Shown in pieces: positions 19,358-29,977 of a stretch of 64,000 nucleotides of DNA. The position numbers and the translations under genes were made by a program. Origin of the DNA: an uncultured Oribacterium sp. (GTDB lineage: Bacteria > Bacillota > Clostridia > Lachnospirales > Lachnospiraceae); NCBI GenBank assembly GCA_946413525.1, contig CAMKKZ010000006.1, positions 1 through 64,000 on the forward strand. Direction: 5' to 3'. Positions within the stretch are counted from its first letter, which is position 1. Each line of letters opens with the position of its first letter. The notes under the pieces were generated by a model. The model saw only the letters and a list, made by a program, of their open reading frames with translations. It ran no database searches and was not told the origin of the DNA.

Positions 19358-20398
19358 ATGAAAAAGAGAATTTTAGCTATTATGTTGACTGCGGCTATGG
19401 CCGTCGGGCTTTTCGGCTGCGCCGGCGGGCAGACGACGACCCGTGAGGATGCAAATGCCGGTGCCGCGCAGCCTGCCGCTGCCAGCACAAGCAACAAGGT
19501 GAAGGTCGATCCGTACAACGGGGAGCCTGTCAAAATCGCGTATGTTGCCCATGACCTGGGTACGCCAAACAACCAGGGCTGGAAGGAAGGCATTGAGCGT
19601 GAATGCGCGTCCTGGGGCAATATCAAGGTCGACTCCTACAGCGGCGAAAGCTCCGCGGAGACGCAGGTCCAGATCATGACCGACGTCATTAACCAGAAAT
19701 ACAATGCCATCATCCTGCAGTGCTCCGACGGCACCGCCCTGGCACCGTCCGTGAAGCAGGCGGAAGAGGCTGGCATTCCTGTCATTACACTCAACCTGGA
19801 TGCCGATACGGTCCACAGCGCATTGGTCATGGCGGTGGATTACGACGCAGGCCGCATGGCAGCGGAGAAGATGGCTGAGGAAATCGGTGAAGCCGGCGAG
19901 ATCGCCATTATCCAGGGCGTTCCCGGCCTGAAGCGTACCGACCAGTTGGAGCAGGGCTTCCGTGACACGATCGCGAACTATTCCGGAATCGAAATCGTGG
20001 ACGCCCAGTCCGCCTCTTTTGAAAAGGATACGGCCATTACCGTTATGAACAGCTTCCTGCAGAGCCACCCGGATCTGAAGGGCGTTTTCGCCATCAATGA
20101 CGCGATGGCCGAGGGCGCGGCGCTTGCTGCCGAATCCGCAGGAAAGAAGGGCCAGCTTTCCATCTGGGGCGCCGATGGTGAGAAGGATGCCCTGGCCATG
20201 ATCGAGAGCGGCGACATGAGCGGCACCATCTATACGAACAGTTGGGATGAAGGTTCCACGGCCGCGAAGATCGCCCTCCTTATGATCGGTTCGGAATACA
20301 GCTATAATGTGCTCACAGAGACCCCGAAGGTCATCATGGAGCCCATCGTTGTTACGAAGGATAACGTGGCGAGCATTCCTGAGGAGGACCGCTGGTAA
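19358..20398 (+). CDS. Sugar ABC transporter substrate-binding lipoprotein (RbsB-like)
   Basis: Lipobox LFGCAGG; periplasmic-binding fold AYVAHDLGTPNNQGWKEGIERE, GVFAINDAMAEGAALA. Confidence 0.85.
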   Translation: MKKRILAIMLTAAMAVGLFGCAGGQTTTREDANAGAAQPAAASTSNKVKVDPYNGEPVKIAYVAHDLGTPNNQGWKEGIERECASWGNIKVDSYSGESSAETQVQIMTDVINQKYNAIILQCSDGTALAPSVKQAEEAGIPVITLNLDADTVHSALVMAVDYDAGRMAAEKMAEEIGEAGEIAIIQGVPGLKRTDQLEQGFRDTIANYSGIEIVDAQSASFEKDTAITVMNSFLQSHPDLKGVFAINDAMAEGAALAAESAGKKGQLSIWGADGEKDALAMIESGDMSGTIYTNSWDEGSTAAKIALLMIGSEYSYNVLTETPKVIMEPIVVTKDNVASIPEEDRW

Positions 20399-20550
20399 TG
20401 TCGGCGTTTCGTTTTTTCCGCGCATCATAAGGGAAAACTAACATATAGCTATTCGGCTTGACTGAACAAATACATTTTCCTGAAATAAGGGAAGCCGGGA
20501 CGCGGGGCTGGAGGATTCCCCTGTTTCCCGGCTTTTATGACAGTTCAATC

Positions 20551-21585
20551 ATGGAGGCAATTGTGAATGGAATAAATCAAAACACGCTGCGCCGGCTGAT
20601 CTCGATCGGCATGCTGGCGGTGCTGCTTGTATTATTTACGATCCTTATTGGAGCGGGCTCCGGGAAGTTCCTGAGTCAGGAGAATCTCATCGCCATCGTG
20701 CGGGATGCTTCCGTGCCGGGGATCATTGGCGTAGGCATTACCTATGTCATCATCACCTCAGGCATTGACCTGTCCACCGGCAGCGCCATCGCGCTGGTGG
20801 GCATGGTCATGGCCAATATTTACGCTTACACGCTTCTGCCCATTCCAATCATGATTTTGATGGGCATATTGACGGGTCTTGCCTGTGGTCTTGTGAACGG
20901 CTATATCGTGGCCAGGATGGAGATTCCCGAATTCATCGGGACACTGGCAACCATGAGCGTGTTCAGGGCGCTGACCTATGTGATCGCCATAAGGGACGTG
21001 AACGGCGTGATCAAGAGTCAGCCGATGAATGTGAGCCAGTATACATTCCTTGGCAATACGATAGACGGCACCCCCTCCGGGCTCCCCTATGTCTGTATTG
21101 CTCTGGCGCTTTTTGTCATCGTGGGACAGATCGTGCTCCGGCACACGCGCTTTGGCACATATATTTACGCAGTAGGCGCCAATAAGAAGGCCGCGACCCT
21201 TTCCGGTATTAATGTGGAAAGGGTGAGGATGATGGTCTATGTCATTACCGGTTTCTGTGTTTCCATCGGCGCGGTATTCACGACGGCCCGCCTGCAGAGC
21301 GCGACCACGGCCCTTGGGACGGATTTTGAATTCTCCCCCATCGCGGCGGCAGTCGTCGGCGGCGTGGCCCTTTCCGGAGGCAGCGGCGACGTGGTCGGGA
21401 CGCTGATCGGCGCCCTCTTCATGGCCGCCCTTGAGAACGGCGTCCGGAAGCTCGATATGAACACGGCTTTCCAGTACATCATCAAGGGCGTGATCATTGT
21501 TCTCGTCGTCATGTTTGACGCGACCTACAAGGCCCGGATGGATCGGATAGCGAAGGAAAAAGGCGCAAAGGAGGGACTGGAATAA
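20551..21585 (+). CDS. Sugar ABC transporter permease (RbsC-like)
   Basis: ITSGIDLSTGSAIALVGMV, GTYIYAVGANKKAATLSGINV; GTG 20563 after GGAGG is an alternative start. Confidence 0.85.
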   Translation: MEAIVNGINQNTLRRLISIGMLAVLLVLFTILIGAGSGKFLSQENLIAIVRDASVPGIIGVGITYVIITSGIDLSTGSAIALVGMVMANIYAYTLLPIPIMILMGILTGLACGLVNGYIVARMEIPEFIGTLATMSVFRALTYVIAIRDVNGVIKSQPMNVSQYTFLGNTIDGTPSGLPYVCIALALFVIVGQIVLRHTRFGTYIYAVGANKKAATLSGINVERVRMMVYVITGFCVSIGAVFTTARLQSATTALGTDFEFSPIAAAVVGGVALSGGSGDVVGTLIGALFMAALENGVRKLDMNTAFQYIIKGVIIVLVVMFDATYKARMDRIAKEKGAKEGLE

Positions 21586-23123
21586 TGGCTGAACTGAATC
21601 AAACTAATTTGGAAACCATCCTGGAAGCCAAGGGGATCTACAAAAGCTTTTCCGGTGTTCCGGTCCTGCAGGACGTTCACTTTGAAGTGGCAAAGGGCGA
21701 GGTTCATGCCCTGATGGGTGAAAACGGCGCCGGAAAGTCAACGCTGATCAAAATCATTACGGGCGTATACTCAAAGGATCAGGGACAGATCTACTGGGAA
21801 GGGAAGCCCGTGGAAATCAATAACTATCAGGACTGCCAGAAGCTGGGGGTGGCCTGTATTTATCAGGAATTGTCCGTCATTCCACCTCTGACCGTTGCGC
21901 AGAATGTCTTCCTTGGCAGGGAGCCCAGGAACGGGAAGCTTATCGATTTCCGAAAGATGAACAGGATGACGCAGGAACTGATCGACAAGTATGAGTTCCC
22001 GCTGAAGCCCACGACCATTGTGGACAATCTCGGAATTGGGCAGAGGCAGTTGATTGAGATCCTGAAGGGGCTTTCCCAGGATTCGAAGCTCCTGATTATG
22101 GACGAGCCGACGGCTTCCCTTTCCGGAAAAGAAGCTGAGATGCTCTTCAAGATCATCCAGACGCTCCGCAACCAGGGCGTGTCCATTATATACATTTCCC
22201 ACCGCCTGGAGGAGGTTTATATGCTGTCCGACAGGCTGACCATTTTGAGGGACGGAAAGAACGCGGCGCTTCTTCAGAAGCACGAGATCATCCCGGCGAA
22301 GGTGATTGAGACCATGATCGGGAAGGTTGTGGACGAGTCCTCCGGGTCCCGGAAAATGCTTCAGTCCAGGGAAGGCGAGGTAAGGCTGGACGTGAAAGGC
22401 CTTACGGACAAGTCTGACCGCTATCGGAATATCAGCTTCCAGGTTCACAGGGGCGAGATCCTGGGGCTTGGCGGTCTGATTGGCGCCGGCCGGACGGAGG
22501 TGGTCAGGGCTATCTACGGCGTGGACAAGGCCCAGAGCGGCGAGGTCTGGCTGGACGGCGTCAAGCTGAACCCTTCGCCCAGGAACAGCATTAACGCAGG
22601 CATCGGCTTTGTGCCGGAGGACCGGCGGAACCAGGGCTTCATCCCGCTGCTTTCTACGACAAGGAATGTGGCGCTGACGAATTATGACATTGTGAAGAAG
22701 AACGGGTCAGCCGTCTCCGACAAAGATGAGCTGGAAATGAGCAAGCGCGCGATTCAGGCTATTGACATCCGTCCGTCCGATCCGAACAAGGAGGTCGGGG
22801 TCATGTCCGGAGGAAACCAGCAGAAGGTCGTCCTCGGAAAATGGCTTATGCGCGACCTTAAGCTTCTGATCGTCGATGAGCCGACGGCCGGCATAGACGT
22901 TGGCGCAAAAGATGAAATCTATTCAATTCTGGAAGATCTGGCCAGCAAAGGGGTCGCCATAATTGTCGTGACCTCGGATCTGCAGGAGCTTCTGCGTGTT
23001 TCCCACAGGATCCTTGTGATGCGGAAGGGGAATATCGTAAAGGAATTCAAGAACGTGGAGGTTACGCAGTCGAAAGTTCTGGCTGCCGGCCAGGGCGTTG
23101 AAGAAGTGGAGGAGGCAGGATGA
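21585..23123 (+). CDS. Sugar ABC transporter ATP-binding protein (RbsA/MglA-like)
   Basis: Two ABC cassettes: GENGAGKST, DEPTASLS, VPEDRRNQGF, SGGNQQKVVLGKWL. Confidence 0.93.
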   Translation: MAELNQTNLETILEAKGIYKSFSGVPVLQDVHFEVAKGEVHALMGENGAGKSTLIKIITGVYSKDQGQIYWEGKPVEINNYQDCQKLGVACIYQELSVIPPLTVAQNVFLGREPRNGKLIDFRKMNRMTQELIDKYEFPLKPTTIVDNLGIGQRQLIEILKGLSQDSKLLIMDEPTASLSGKEAEMLFKIIQTLRNQGVSIIYISHRLEEVYMLSDRLTILRDGKNAALLQKHEIIPAKVIETMIGKVVDESSGSRKMLQSREGEVRLDVKGLTDKSDRYRNISFQVHRGEILGLGGLIGAGRTEVVRAIYGVDKAQSGEVWLDGVKLNPSPRNSINAGIGFVPEDRRNQGFIPLLSTTRNVALTNYDIVKKNGSAVSDKDELEMSKRAIQAIDIRPSDPNKEVGVMSGGNQQKVVLGKWLMRDLKLLIVDEPTAGIDVGAKDEIYSILEDLASKGVAIIVVTSDLQELLRVSHRILVMRKGNIVKEFKNVEVTQSKVLAAGQGVEEVEEAG

Positions 23124-24112
23124 AAGGATTTAATATAAGTAAATACAGCAAGCCCTTTATTCTGGTAGCTTTCGTCCTGATCCTTACGGCACTGCGTCCG
23201 ACGACGTTTCCGACCGTGGGTAATATCGCGAATGTCCTCTGGTCGGTATCCGTTATCGGGATCATGGTCTGCGGGACGATATTTGTTTTTCTTGTCGGGG
23301 GAATCGATCTTTCCATTGCGACGCTATGCGGTTTTTCCGCGGTTGTGGTAGTCGAAGTCATACATTTCTTCGGGGATACGACCCTTGGGGTTTTGGCAGG
23401 GGTAATAGCCGCGATCTGCGTCGGGGCGATGGCGGGCTGCGTGCATGGCTTCATCATTACTACCTTTAATATCCCGGCATTCCTGGTGACCTTCGCTTCC
23501 CAGAGTGTTTTCCTTGGATTGTCCATGGTCATCACGAATAACAAGATTGTGAGCTGTACGGCACCCGCCGCGTTCACAGCCATCGGGGCGATGAAGGTCT
23601 TCGGATTCCCGCTTCCGATTTACTTCATGCTTGTGATCGCGATTGCAAGCTGGTATGTTCTCCGGAAGACGGAGTTTGGACGGTATATTTACGCAGTCGG
23701 AGGCAACGCCACGGCTTCTGAAATCTCCGGCATTAATGTCAAGAAGTCAACAATTCTTTGCTATGTCTTCTCCGGCATCACAACGGCTATCGGTGGTATT
23801 GTCCTCGCGTCCATGACGCAGCAGGCTGCGGCGGCTACGGGCTCCGGCTATACAAATGATGTGATCACGGCCGGCGTTATCGGAGGCGTCAGTCTTCTGG
23901 GCGGTGTCGGAACGGTGCCCGGCGCGATCTTCGGCGCCGTACTCATGGGGCTTCTGAATAATGGGCTGAACCTGATGAGCGTCCCGTCCACCCACGCGGG
24001 ATTGGTCAAGGGCCTTGTGATCATTATTGCCGTTGGCTTTGACGCGATGCAGCATCGCGACCAGTCCAGGAAGAGGGCAGGCTTCCGGCTTTTCAAGAAA
24101 AAGGCTGCCTGA
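23120..24112 (+). CDS. Sugar ABC transporter permease (second)
   Basis: GGIDLSIATLCGFSAVVV, GRYIYAVGGNATASEISGINV. Confidence 0.88.
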   Translation: MKGFNISKYSKPFILVAFVLILTALRPTTFPTVGNIANVLWSVSVIGIMVCGTIFVFLVGGIDLSIATLCGFSAVVVVEVIHFFGDTTLGVLAGVIAAICVGAMAGCVHGFIITTFNIPAFLVTFASQSVFLGLSMVITNNKIVSCTAPAAFTAIGAMKVFGFPLPIYFMLVIAIASWYVLRKTEFGRYIYAVGGNATASEISGINVKKSTILCYVFSGITTAIGGIVLASMTQQAAAATGSGYTNDVITAGVIGGVSLLGGVGTVPGAIFGAVLMGLLNNGLNLMSVPSTHAGLVKGLVIIIAVGFDAMQHRDQSRKRAGFRLFKKKAA

Positions 24113-24143
24113 TGGGAACGTTGGCGAGGAATGCCCACGGCCA

Positions 24144-24215
24144 GCCTTGTTGACGCGATGCCGCATTGATGTAGCAAGAAATCAGGGTGGTCAAAGACCA
24201 TTTTGATAAAGGAGG
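24144..24215 (+). repeat. Leader element before amidohydrolase
   Basis: Stem ATCAGGGTGGTC-aaa-GACCATTTTGAT then aaaggagg, ATG at 24221. Confidence 0.9.
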
Positions 24216-24220
24216 ATTTA

Positions 24221-25138
24221 ATGAAGAAAATAGATGCGCATCTTCATCTTGCGAAGGTTCTCGCAGGATATTGCAGGAGGGGGGAACTCAGGGCGGCCGG
24301 TAATGGCAAGGCCGTATGGGGCACCGGCGAGGAATTCCAGCTTTTGCCTCAGAACGGCGACTATGGCGAGGATCATTTCTATGCCGAGGAAGCTCTGAAG
24401 ATCATGGACAGGAACGATGTGGAAAAGGCCGTGCTGATGAACGGCAGCATGTATGGTTTCCAGAATCTGTACCATATCGAGCTCCTTCAGAAATATCCGG
24501 ACAGGTTCTGCCCGTCCTGCACCATTGACCCTTTTATGACCAACTACATGGAAGCCATGGAGCGGTTCTTCGAGGAGCTGCATTTCCATCTGGCAAAGTT
24601 CGAGGTCAGCTCGGGCGGCGGGCTTATGGGCTGCCATGAGCCGTTCTCGCTTTCCGGTGATAAGATGTCCCCAATTTATGCCCTGGTGGAGAAGCATCAC
24701 GGCGTAGTGGCGCTGGATGTCGGGGATATTTATATGGACAGCCATCAGACAGCCGCTCTTCTCCGTATATCGGACCGTTACCCTGAACTGAAACTGGTGG
24801 TATGCCATCTGCTCGCTCCGGACAGGAATATGCATGACGCCTGGGCGGCGGAGCTTCGGATGCTGAAGCAGGCGAATGTCTGGTTTGACATTGCCGCCAT
24901 GCCGAAGATCATGGGGCCGGACAAGTATCCTTATCCGGAAACCTGCCAGTATTTAAGGGAAGCGGCCGACATCCTCGGAGCGGATCGGCTGATGTGGGGG
25001 ACGGACGCGCCCTTCGCGGCCACGCAGGACAGCTATGAGCACCTGACGGATTATCTCGGGAAGACGGATCTGTTCACAGAAGATGAGCTTCGGAAGATTT
25101 ATTATGACAATGCCTATAAAGTTTATTTTGAGAAATAA
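24221..25138 (+). CDS. Amidohydrolase-2 family metal-dependent hydrolase
   Basis: IDAHLHLAK, LKLVVCHLLAPDR, LMWGTDAPFAAT. Confidence 0.8.
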   Translation: MKKIDAHLHLAKVLAGYCRRGELRAAGNGKAVWGTGEEFQLLPQNGDYGEDHFYAEEALKIMDRNDVEKAVLMNGSMYGFQNLYHIELLQKYPDRFCPSCTIDPFMTNYMEAMERFFEELHFHLAKFEVSSGGGLMGCHEPFSLSGDKMSPIYALVEKHHGVVALDVGDIYMDSHQTAALLRISDRYPELKLVVCHLLAPDRNMHDAWAAELRMLKQANVWFDIAAMPKIMGPDKYPYPETCQYLREAADILGADRLMWGTDAPFAATQDSYEHLTDYLGKTDLFTEDELRKIYYDNAYKVYFEK

Positions 25139-25286
25139 CAGCAATAGGCGACAGACAACAGGGAACGGGATGGGATAGATAGTAGGCAGATAATAGATAG
25201 TAATAGATAAAGGAGACGTTTTCATCGGCGTTTCCTTGCGTTATATCATGTGATGCAAAAACACTATAATGTACGAGGAGGATAAC

Positions 25287-25976
25287 ATGCAGACAGTTTA
25301 TGATTTGGGGAATGGCCTGAGGTTGGTTGACTTGTCGAAGCTGGTGGATCCCGCGACGGAGACACGCCGCTGCAAGCTTCATCGTTTCAATACCGGCGGT
25401 CCGATTCCCGATTTTCATACCAATGTGGATATTATGACGCATCTCGGAACCCATGCGGAGTGTCCTTATCATCATGACGACAACTGGCCGGATGTGACAG
25501 GCGTGCCGCTCACGACCTTTGTTGGCCGCGGCGTTTATGTGGATTTCAAGGAGAGCGTCAAGCCGAACACTCATATCACGGCAGCCGATCTTGACAGGGA
25601 GGCCGGCAAGGTGCGTGAGGGCGACATCGTGATCATCGACTCTTCCTACAAACTGAATCCTTTTACCCCGGATACGAACACGGAAAAAGACAAGAGGCTT
25701 TTCGTCAACGGCGAGACGGCAGAATGGTTCAAGGCAAAGAAGGTCAAGGCTGTTGGTTTCGGCGATGGCGTTTCCATTGAAAACTGCAATGAGGATGTCA
25801 AGCCCTTCCATGACATACTGCTTGCTGTGAATATTATCTTCATTGAGGTCCTGAAGAACCTGGAGCAGCTTCAGAAGGATGTGTTCTTTATTTCCTTTGC
25901 TCCGCTGCCGATCAAGGGTCTGGATTCCAGCCCGGTGCATGCGTATGCCATTGAAGGCCTGCCGGAGTTTTCATAA
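25287..25976 (+). CDS. Cyclase family protein (kynurenine formamidase-like)
   Basis: FHTNVDIMTHLGTHAECPYHHDD metal-binding motif. Confidence 0.85.
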   Translation: MQTVYDLGNGLRLVDLSKLVDPATETRRCKLHRFNTGGPIPDFHTNVDIMTHLGTHAECPYHHDDNWPDVTGVPLTTFVGRGVYVDFKESVKPNTHITAADLDREAGKVREGDIVIIDSSYKLNPFTPDTNTEKDKRLFVNGETAEWFKAKKVKAVGFGDGVSIENCNEDVKPFHDILLAVNIIFIEVLKNLEQLQKDVFFISFAPLPIKGLDSSPVHAYAIEGLPEFS

Positions 25977-25977
25977 T

Positions 25978-26143
25978 TTGACGTGATGCCACAGGCATTG
26001 AGGCCCATTTGTGGCGCGTCTGCGGCACAAATCAAGTATGAAAAGCTTGCCTTTCATACTTTGACTTAATGCCGCAGGCGTTGAGTCCCATTTGTGTCGC
26101 GCCAGCGGCACAAATGAAGTATGAAAAGCTTGCTTTTCATACT
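25978..26143 (+). repeat. Tandem pair of ~83-bp repeat family 2
   Basis: 25978-26060 and 26061-26143, each ending in AGTATGAAAAGCTTGC(C/T)TTTCATACT. Confidence 0.92.
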
Positions 26144-26273
26144 TGCAGCCATGGAGCCTCGCTCCACAAAAGATTATGAAAGATTCCTTTCGTATTTATG
26201 TGGGTCATTGATCAATTGTTATTCACAAAACATTTATAAATAATTCCGAAGTATTTCAAAGGATTTAATTGAT

Positions 26274-27191
26274 ATGAAAATAGCAGTAATCGGCGCGGGC
26301 GCGATGGGTTCCATTTATGGCGGCCATCTCTCGCTCCATAACGAAGTTTACCTTGTGGATACAAACCAGGAAGTTGTCAAGACGGTAAATGAAAAGGGCA
26401 TTACACTGGAAGAAGACGGGAAGGATAATGTTTACCGTCCAAAGGCCGTGTCCGATACGTCCGGGCTTCCCGAGATGGATCTGGTCATTCTTTTCGTAAA
26501 GGCTCTGTTCTCCCGGGCGGCTCTTTCCGGGAACAAGAACCTTATCGGCAAGGACACGTATATTATGACACTACAGAACGGATCCGGACATGAGGATATT
26601 CTGGGAGAGTTCGTGGATCAGAATCACATTATCATCGGAACCACGGAAGATCAGGGAACAATCCTTGGAATGGCGCATATCCGTCACGGCGGGACCGGCG
26701 GCACGAACCTTGGAATGCTGGTGCCGGACGAGGGAGGAATGCTTCCCAGGTTGAAGGAAACCCTGGATGCCTGCGGCTTCAGGGCAAAGATTCATGAAAA
26801 TATCCAGCAGTTGATCTGGAACAAGCTGTTCACGAACGTTACCCTGAGCGCGGTTACGGCAGTGCTCCAGGTGAAAATGGGATACATTTCCGGGAATGAA
26901 TATGCCTTTGCCATGACGAAACAGCTTCTTCACGAGGCAGTGGCCGTGGCGCACGCCATGGGTCTTTCCGCGGACGAGGACGAGCTGCTTTCCGAGATCA
27001 AGGCAACGTCCGAGCGCGTGCCGGAGGGGGTGACCTCCATCTGTGCGGACATTATGAACGGACGCAGGACTGAGGTGGACACCATCAGCGGATCAGTGGT
27101 CCGGGCCGGGAAGAAGCACGGCGTGGCGGTTCCGACCCATGAGTTTGTCGTCAATACGATCCATGCCCTGGAGAGCCGGGAGAAGAAGTAG
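26274..27191 (+). CDS. Ketopantoate reductase (PanE/ApbA) family oxidoreductase
   Basis: MKIAVIGAGAMGSIYGGHL, QNGSGHEDIL, NKLFTNVTLSAVTAVL. Confidence 0.85.
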   Translation: MKIAVIGAGAMGSIYGGHLSLHNEVYLVDTNQEVVKTVNEKGITLEEDGKDNVYRPKAVSDTSGLPEMDLVILFVKALFSRAALSGNKNLIGKDTYIMTLQNGSGHEDILGEFVDQNHIIIGTTEDQGTILGMAHIRHGGTGGTNLGMLVPDEGGMLPRLKETLDACGFRAKIHENIQQLIWNKLFTNVTLSAVTAVLQVKMGYISGNEYAFAMTKQLLHEAVAVAHAMGLSADEDELLSEIKATSERVPEGVTSICADIMNGRRTEVDTISGSVVRAGKKHGVAVPTHEFVVNTIHALESREKK

Positions 27192-27309
27192 TCAGGTGGC
27201 GCCGCGGCGACAATAGAAAGTTGTATGGATTTGCGATATCTATGGCTTTTTATTAGCAGCATAAGGAGAATTAAAAGTCTGTTAAAGCGGTTCCAAAATC
27301 ACATTAAAA

Positions 27310-27342
27310 GGGAGGCTGTTGAAAAGACAGTCTCCTTTTTGT
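27310..27342 (+). terminator. Rho-independent terminator
   Basis: GGAGGCTGT-tgaaaag-ACAGTCTCC then ttttt. Confidence 0.75.
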
Positions 27343-27348
27343 TATACT

Positions 27349-27484
27349 TTGATTTGATGCCGCAGGTATTGAGTCCGATTTGTGTCTCGCTGGCGGCACG
27401 AATGAAGTATGAAAGAAACCTTTCATGATCTTCTGTGGGGTGGGACCCTATGACCGTAAGTATGAAAGGCTTGCCTTTCATACT
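27349..27484 (+). repeat. Family-2 repeat copy split by ~25 bp inside the terminal palindrome region
   Basis: tttgatgccgcaggtattgagtccgatttgtgtctcgctggcggcacgaatgaagtatgaaag; second palindrome aagtatgaaaggcttgcctttcatact. Confidence 0.8.
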
Positions 27485-27646
27485 CATGAGCATATTGGTC
27501 ATGAAACGATGCGTCAGGAAACCTGCGCTGACAGCAAAGGAGCTGAAAGTAATCTTATCCTTGATGAAATAGAGATTTTGTTATAAGATGGTTTGTTGGA
27601 AATTTGCAAATCAGCGATCAAGACACCCGGAAGTCTTTTTGGCTTA

Positions 27647-27720
27647 GGAGCAGTATGAATCGCCATACCGCAGATGTTTGTCAGGAATTAAAGCGGCCGG
27701 AAGCAATTGATTTTATATGG
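27647..27720 (+). repeat. Degenerate leader element before oppB-like gene
   Basis: cgccataccgcagatgtttgtcaggaattaaagcggcc core, 3' half decayed. Confidence 0.7.
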
Positions 27721-27747
27721 ATTCAGGGGATATCGGGGGGATTTTAG

Positions 27748-28665
27748 ATGGTCAGATATATTATAAAGCGCATTCTGGCGGGGCTTTTGACGGCGCTTGC
27801 CGTTGCCACGCTGACTTTTTTTATCATGAATCTGGTGCCCGGCGGACCTTTCCTTGCGGAAAAGGCGGTAACGCCCCAGGCACAGGCAGCCATGGAGGCC
27901 AAATATGGGCTGGATAAGCCGCTTTTTGTGCAATATCTGACGTATATGAATGACCTTCTCCATGGGAATATGGGTATGTCCCTGAAGAAGAGGGGCTTTA
28001 CGGTCAATGACATTATCCGGAACAAGTTTCCGGTATCCGCGAGGCTCGGCGGGATGGCGGTGCTTGTCGCCGTCCTTATCGGCGTGCCGTTGGGGGCCAT
28101 TGCGGCCTATAAGAGGGGAGGGACGGCGGATAACGTCATTATCCTCTTCTCCACGGCGGGAATCGCGGTTCCGAGCTTCCTGACCTCCACGCTCATGATG
28201 TATCTTTTGTCGGTCAGGCTGAAGCTCCTTCCGTCCCTTGGACTGGATTCCCCCGCAAGCTATATCATGCCGGTCATCGCTCTTGCGTTGTACCCTTCCT
28301 GTTATATTGCCCGTCTTATGCGTTCTTCCATGCTGGATGTAATCGGGCAGGATTACATGAGGACGGCCCGGGCGAAGGGGGTCAGTCCGTTCAAGTCCAT
28401 TTTCAAGCACGCGCTTCGGAATGCCATTCTCCCTGTAGTGACTTATCTGGGGCCCCTCCTTGCCTCTTTGATGACGGGGAGCTTCATTATAGAGAAGATT
28501 TTCACGATTCCGGGTCTTGGCCACGAATTTGTCAGCGCGATTCCTTCCCGAGATTACCCGCTTATTATGGGAACCACGATTTTTTTGGCCACTTTCATTA
28601 TATTTATGAATGTACTTGTGGATATCGCTTACGCCTTTATAGACCCAAGGATCAAGCTGAAATAG
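27748..28665 (+). CDS. Peptide/nickel-type ABC permease (OppB/DppB-like)
   Basis: MVRYIIKRILAGLLTALAVATLTFFIMNLVPGGPF; DYMRTARAKGVSPFKSIFKHALRNAILPV. Confidence 0.92.
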   Translation: MVRYIIKRILAGLLTALAVATLTFFIMNLVPGGPFLAEKAVTPQAQAAMEAKYGLDKPLFVQYLTYMNDLLHGNMGMSLKKRGFTVNDIIRNKFPVSARLGGMAVLVAVLIGVPLGAIAAYKRGGTADNVIILFSTAGIAVPSFLTSTLMMYLLSVRLKLLPSLGLDSPASYIMPVIALALYPSCYIARLMRSSMLDVIGQDYMRTARAKGVSPFKSIFKHALRNAILPVVTYLGPLLASLMTGSFIIEKIFTIPGLGHEFVSAIPSRDYPLIMGTTIFLATFIIFMNVLVDIAYAFIDPRIKLK

Positions 28666-28694
28666 CGGAGGCGGATGGGCTCTTTGACAGAAGA

Positions 28695-28767
28695 GCCGAT
28701 TTGTCCCGCAGGCGGTTCGCCATGTCAGAATTCAGAGGGGTCAAAAACCCACTTTGATAAAAGAGGA
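28695..28767 (+). repeat. Leader element between oppB-like and oppC-like genes
   Basis: gccgatttgtcccgcaggcggttcgccatgtcagaattcagaggggtcaaaaacccactttgataaaagagg. Confidence 0.9.
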
Positions 28768-28782
28768 AAGGAATGCTCATTT

Positions 28783-29829
28783 ATGGAAAATGGAAAGAAT
28801 TTCTTGTCCCTGCAGCTCAATGCGGAGGATTTTCTCCCTGCTACGGAGGATGAAAAGGAGTCCCTGGTCGTCATGCGCGAGTCGGTCGGCTTCTGGAAGG
28901 ACGGTTTCCGCCGTTTCCGGAAGAACAGGATCGCCATGGCCGCGCTGGCCGTGGTCGTCCTGATTCTCGTGTTGGCTTTCCTTGTGCCGCTGATATATCC
29001 CTATGCCTATGAGCAGCAGATGAAGGGTTCCGAGCGTCTCGGGCCGTTTCAATATTCACAGAAGGAGCTGGAACGGATGGCAGGGGGCGAGGCCGTCTTT
29101 CCCCATTTCCTTGGGACGGATCAGAACGGGAGGGATTACACCATCCGCGTGCTGGTTGGCGCGAGGGTTTCCATGACGGTCGGTATCATCGCCTCGACCC
29201 TGATCCTCCTGATCGGAGCGGTTTACGGAGCTGTGGCCGGGTATTTCGGCGGGAAGGTGGACATGGTCATGATGAGGATCGTGGATGTGCTTTACACGAT
29301 CCCGGACGTCCTCATTATCATCCTGCTTGCCCAGGTTTTGAAGTTCCCGCTGCAGAGCCTGTCGAAGGTCCCGGGCTTCGGGTGGATCACGGCAATGGGG
29401 CCGAACATGGTGTCCATGTTTCTTGTCTTTGCCCTGCTCTATTGGGTGGGGATGGCAAGGATCGTTCGGGGCCAGATCATGGTGCTCAAGCAGAATGAAT
29501 ATATTACAGCCGCAAAGGCTCTTGGGGCGACGGATGGAAGGATTATTCGGAAGCACCTCATTACCAACTGCATCGGGACACTGATCGTTACAACGACCCT
29601 GCAGATTCCTTCTTCCATTTTCACGGAATCGTTCCTCAGCTTCCTGGGGCTGGGCGTGCAGGCACCAATGCCGTCCCTGGGATCGCTGGCTTCAAATGCG
29701 CTGAATGGCCTGCAGACCTATCCGGAGAAGCTGTTCGCGCCGGCGTTTATGATCTTCATCATTATCCTGAGCTTCAATCTTCTGGGGGATGGGCTGCGGG
29801 ACGCCTTTGACCCGAAGATGAAGAAATGA
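28783..29829 (+). CDS. Peptide-type ABC permease (OppC/DppC-like)
   Basis: FLGTDQNGRDYTIRVLVGARVSM, EYITAAKALGATDGRIIRKHLI; ATG follows the element. Confidence 0.92.
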   Translation: MENGKNFLSLQLNAEDFLPATEDEKESLVVMRESVGFWKDGFRRFRKNRIAMAALAVVVLILVLAFLVPLIYPYAYEQQMKGSERLGPFQYSQKELERMAGGEAVFPHFLGTDQNGRDYTIRVLVGARVSMTVGIIASTLILLIGAVYGAVAGYFGGKVDMVMMRIVDVLYTIPDVLIIILLAQVLKFPLQSLSKVPGFGWITAMGPNMVSMFLVFALLYWVGMARIVRGQIMVLKQNEYITAAKALGATDGRIIRKHLITNCIGTLIVTTTLQIPSSIFTESFLSFLGLGVQAPMPSLGSLASNALNGLQTYPEKLFAPAFMIFIIILSFNLLGDGLRDAFDPKMKK

Positions 29830-29845
29830 GGTAACTACTCAGGTA

Positions 29846-29965
29846 GCCGCTTGCACTCGCTGCAAGCGGCGTACACATAAGCCGAAAAGCAGGCAAAAGA
29901 CGCATGGGAATGCGCTTAAGCGCCGCGTCTTTTGCCGTAACTGCTCAGGGAACCTGAGCAGTTAC
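29846..29965. terminator. Cluster of three perfect hairpins
   Basis: GCCGCTTGCA/TGCAAGCGGC (29846-29870), GGCAAAAGACGC/GCGTCTTTTGCC (29892-29936), GTAACTGCTCAGG/CCTGAGCAGTTAC (29937-29965). Confidence 0.6.
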
Positions 29966-29977
29966 GAAATGAGATTT

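Noticed and set aside
19373-20428. 351-aa minus-strand ORF
   Set aside because: Antisense to the sugar-binding lipoprotein; composition looks like a codon-bias shadow.
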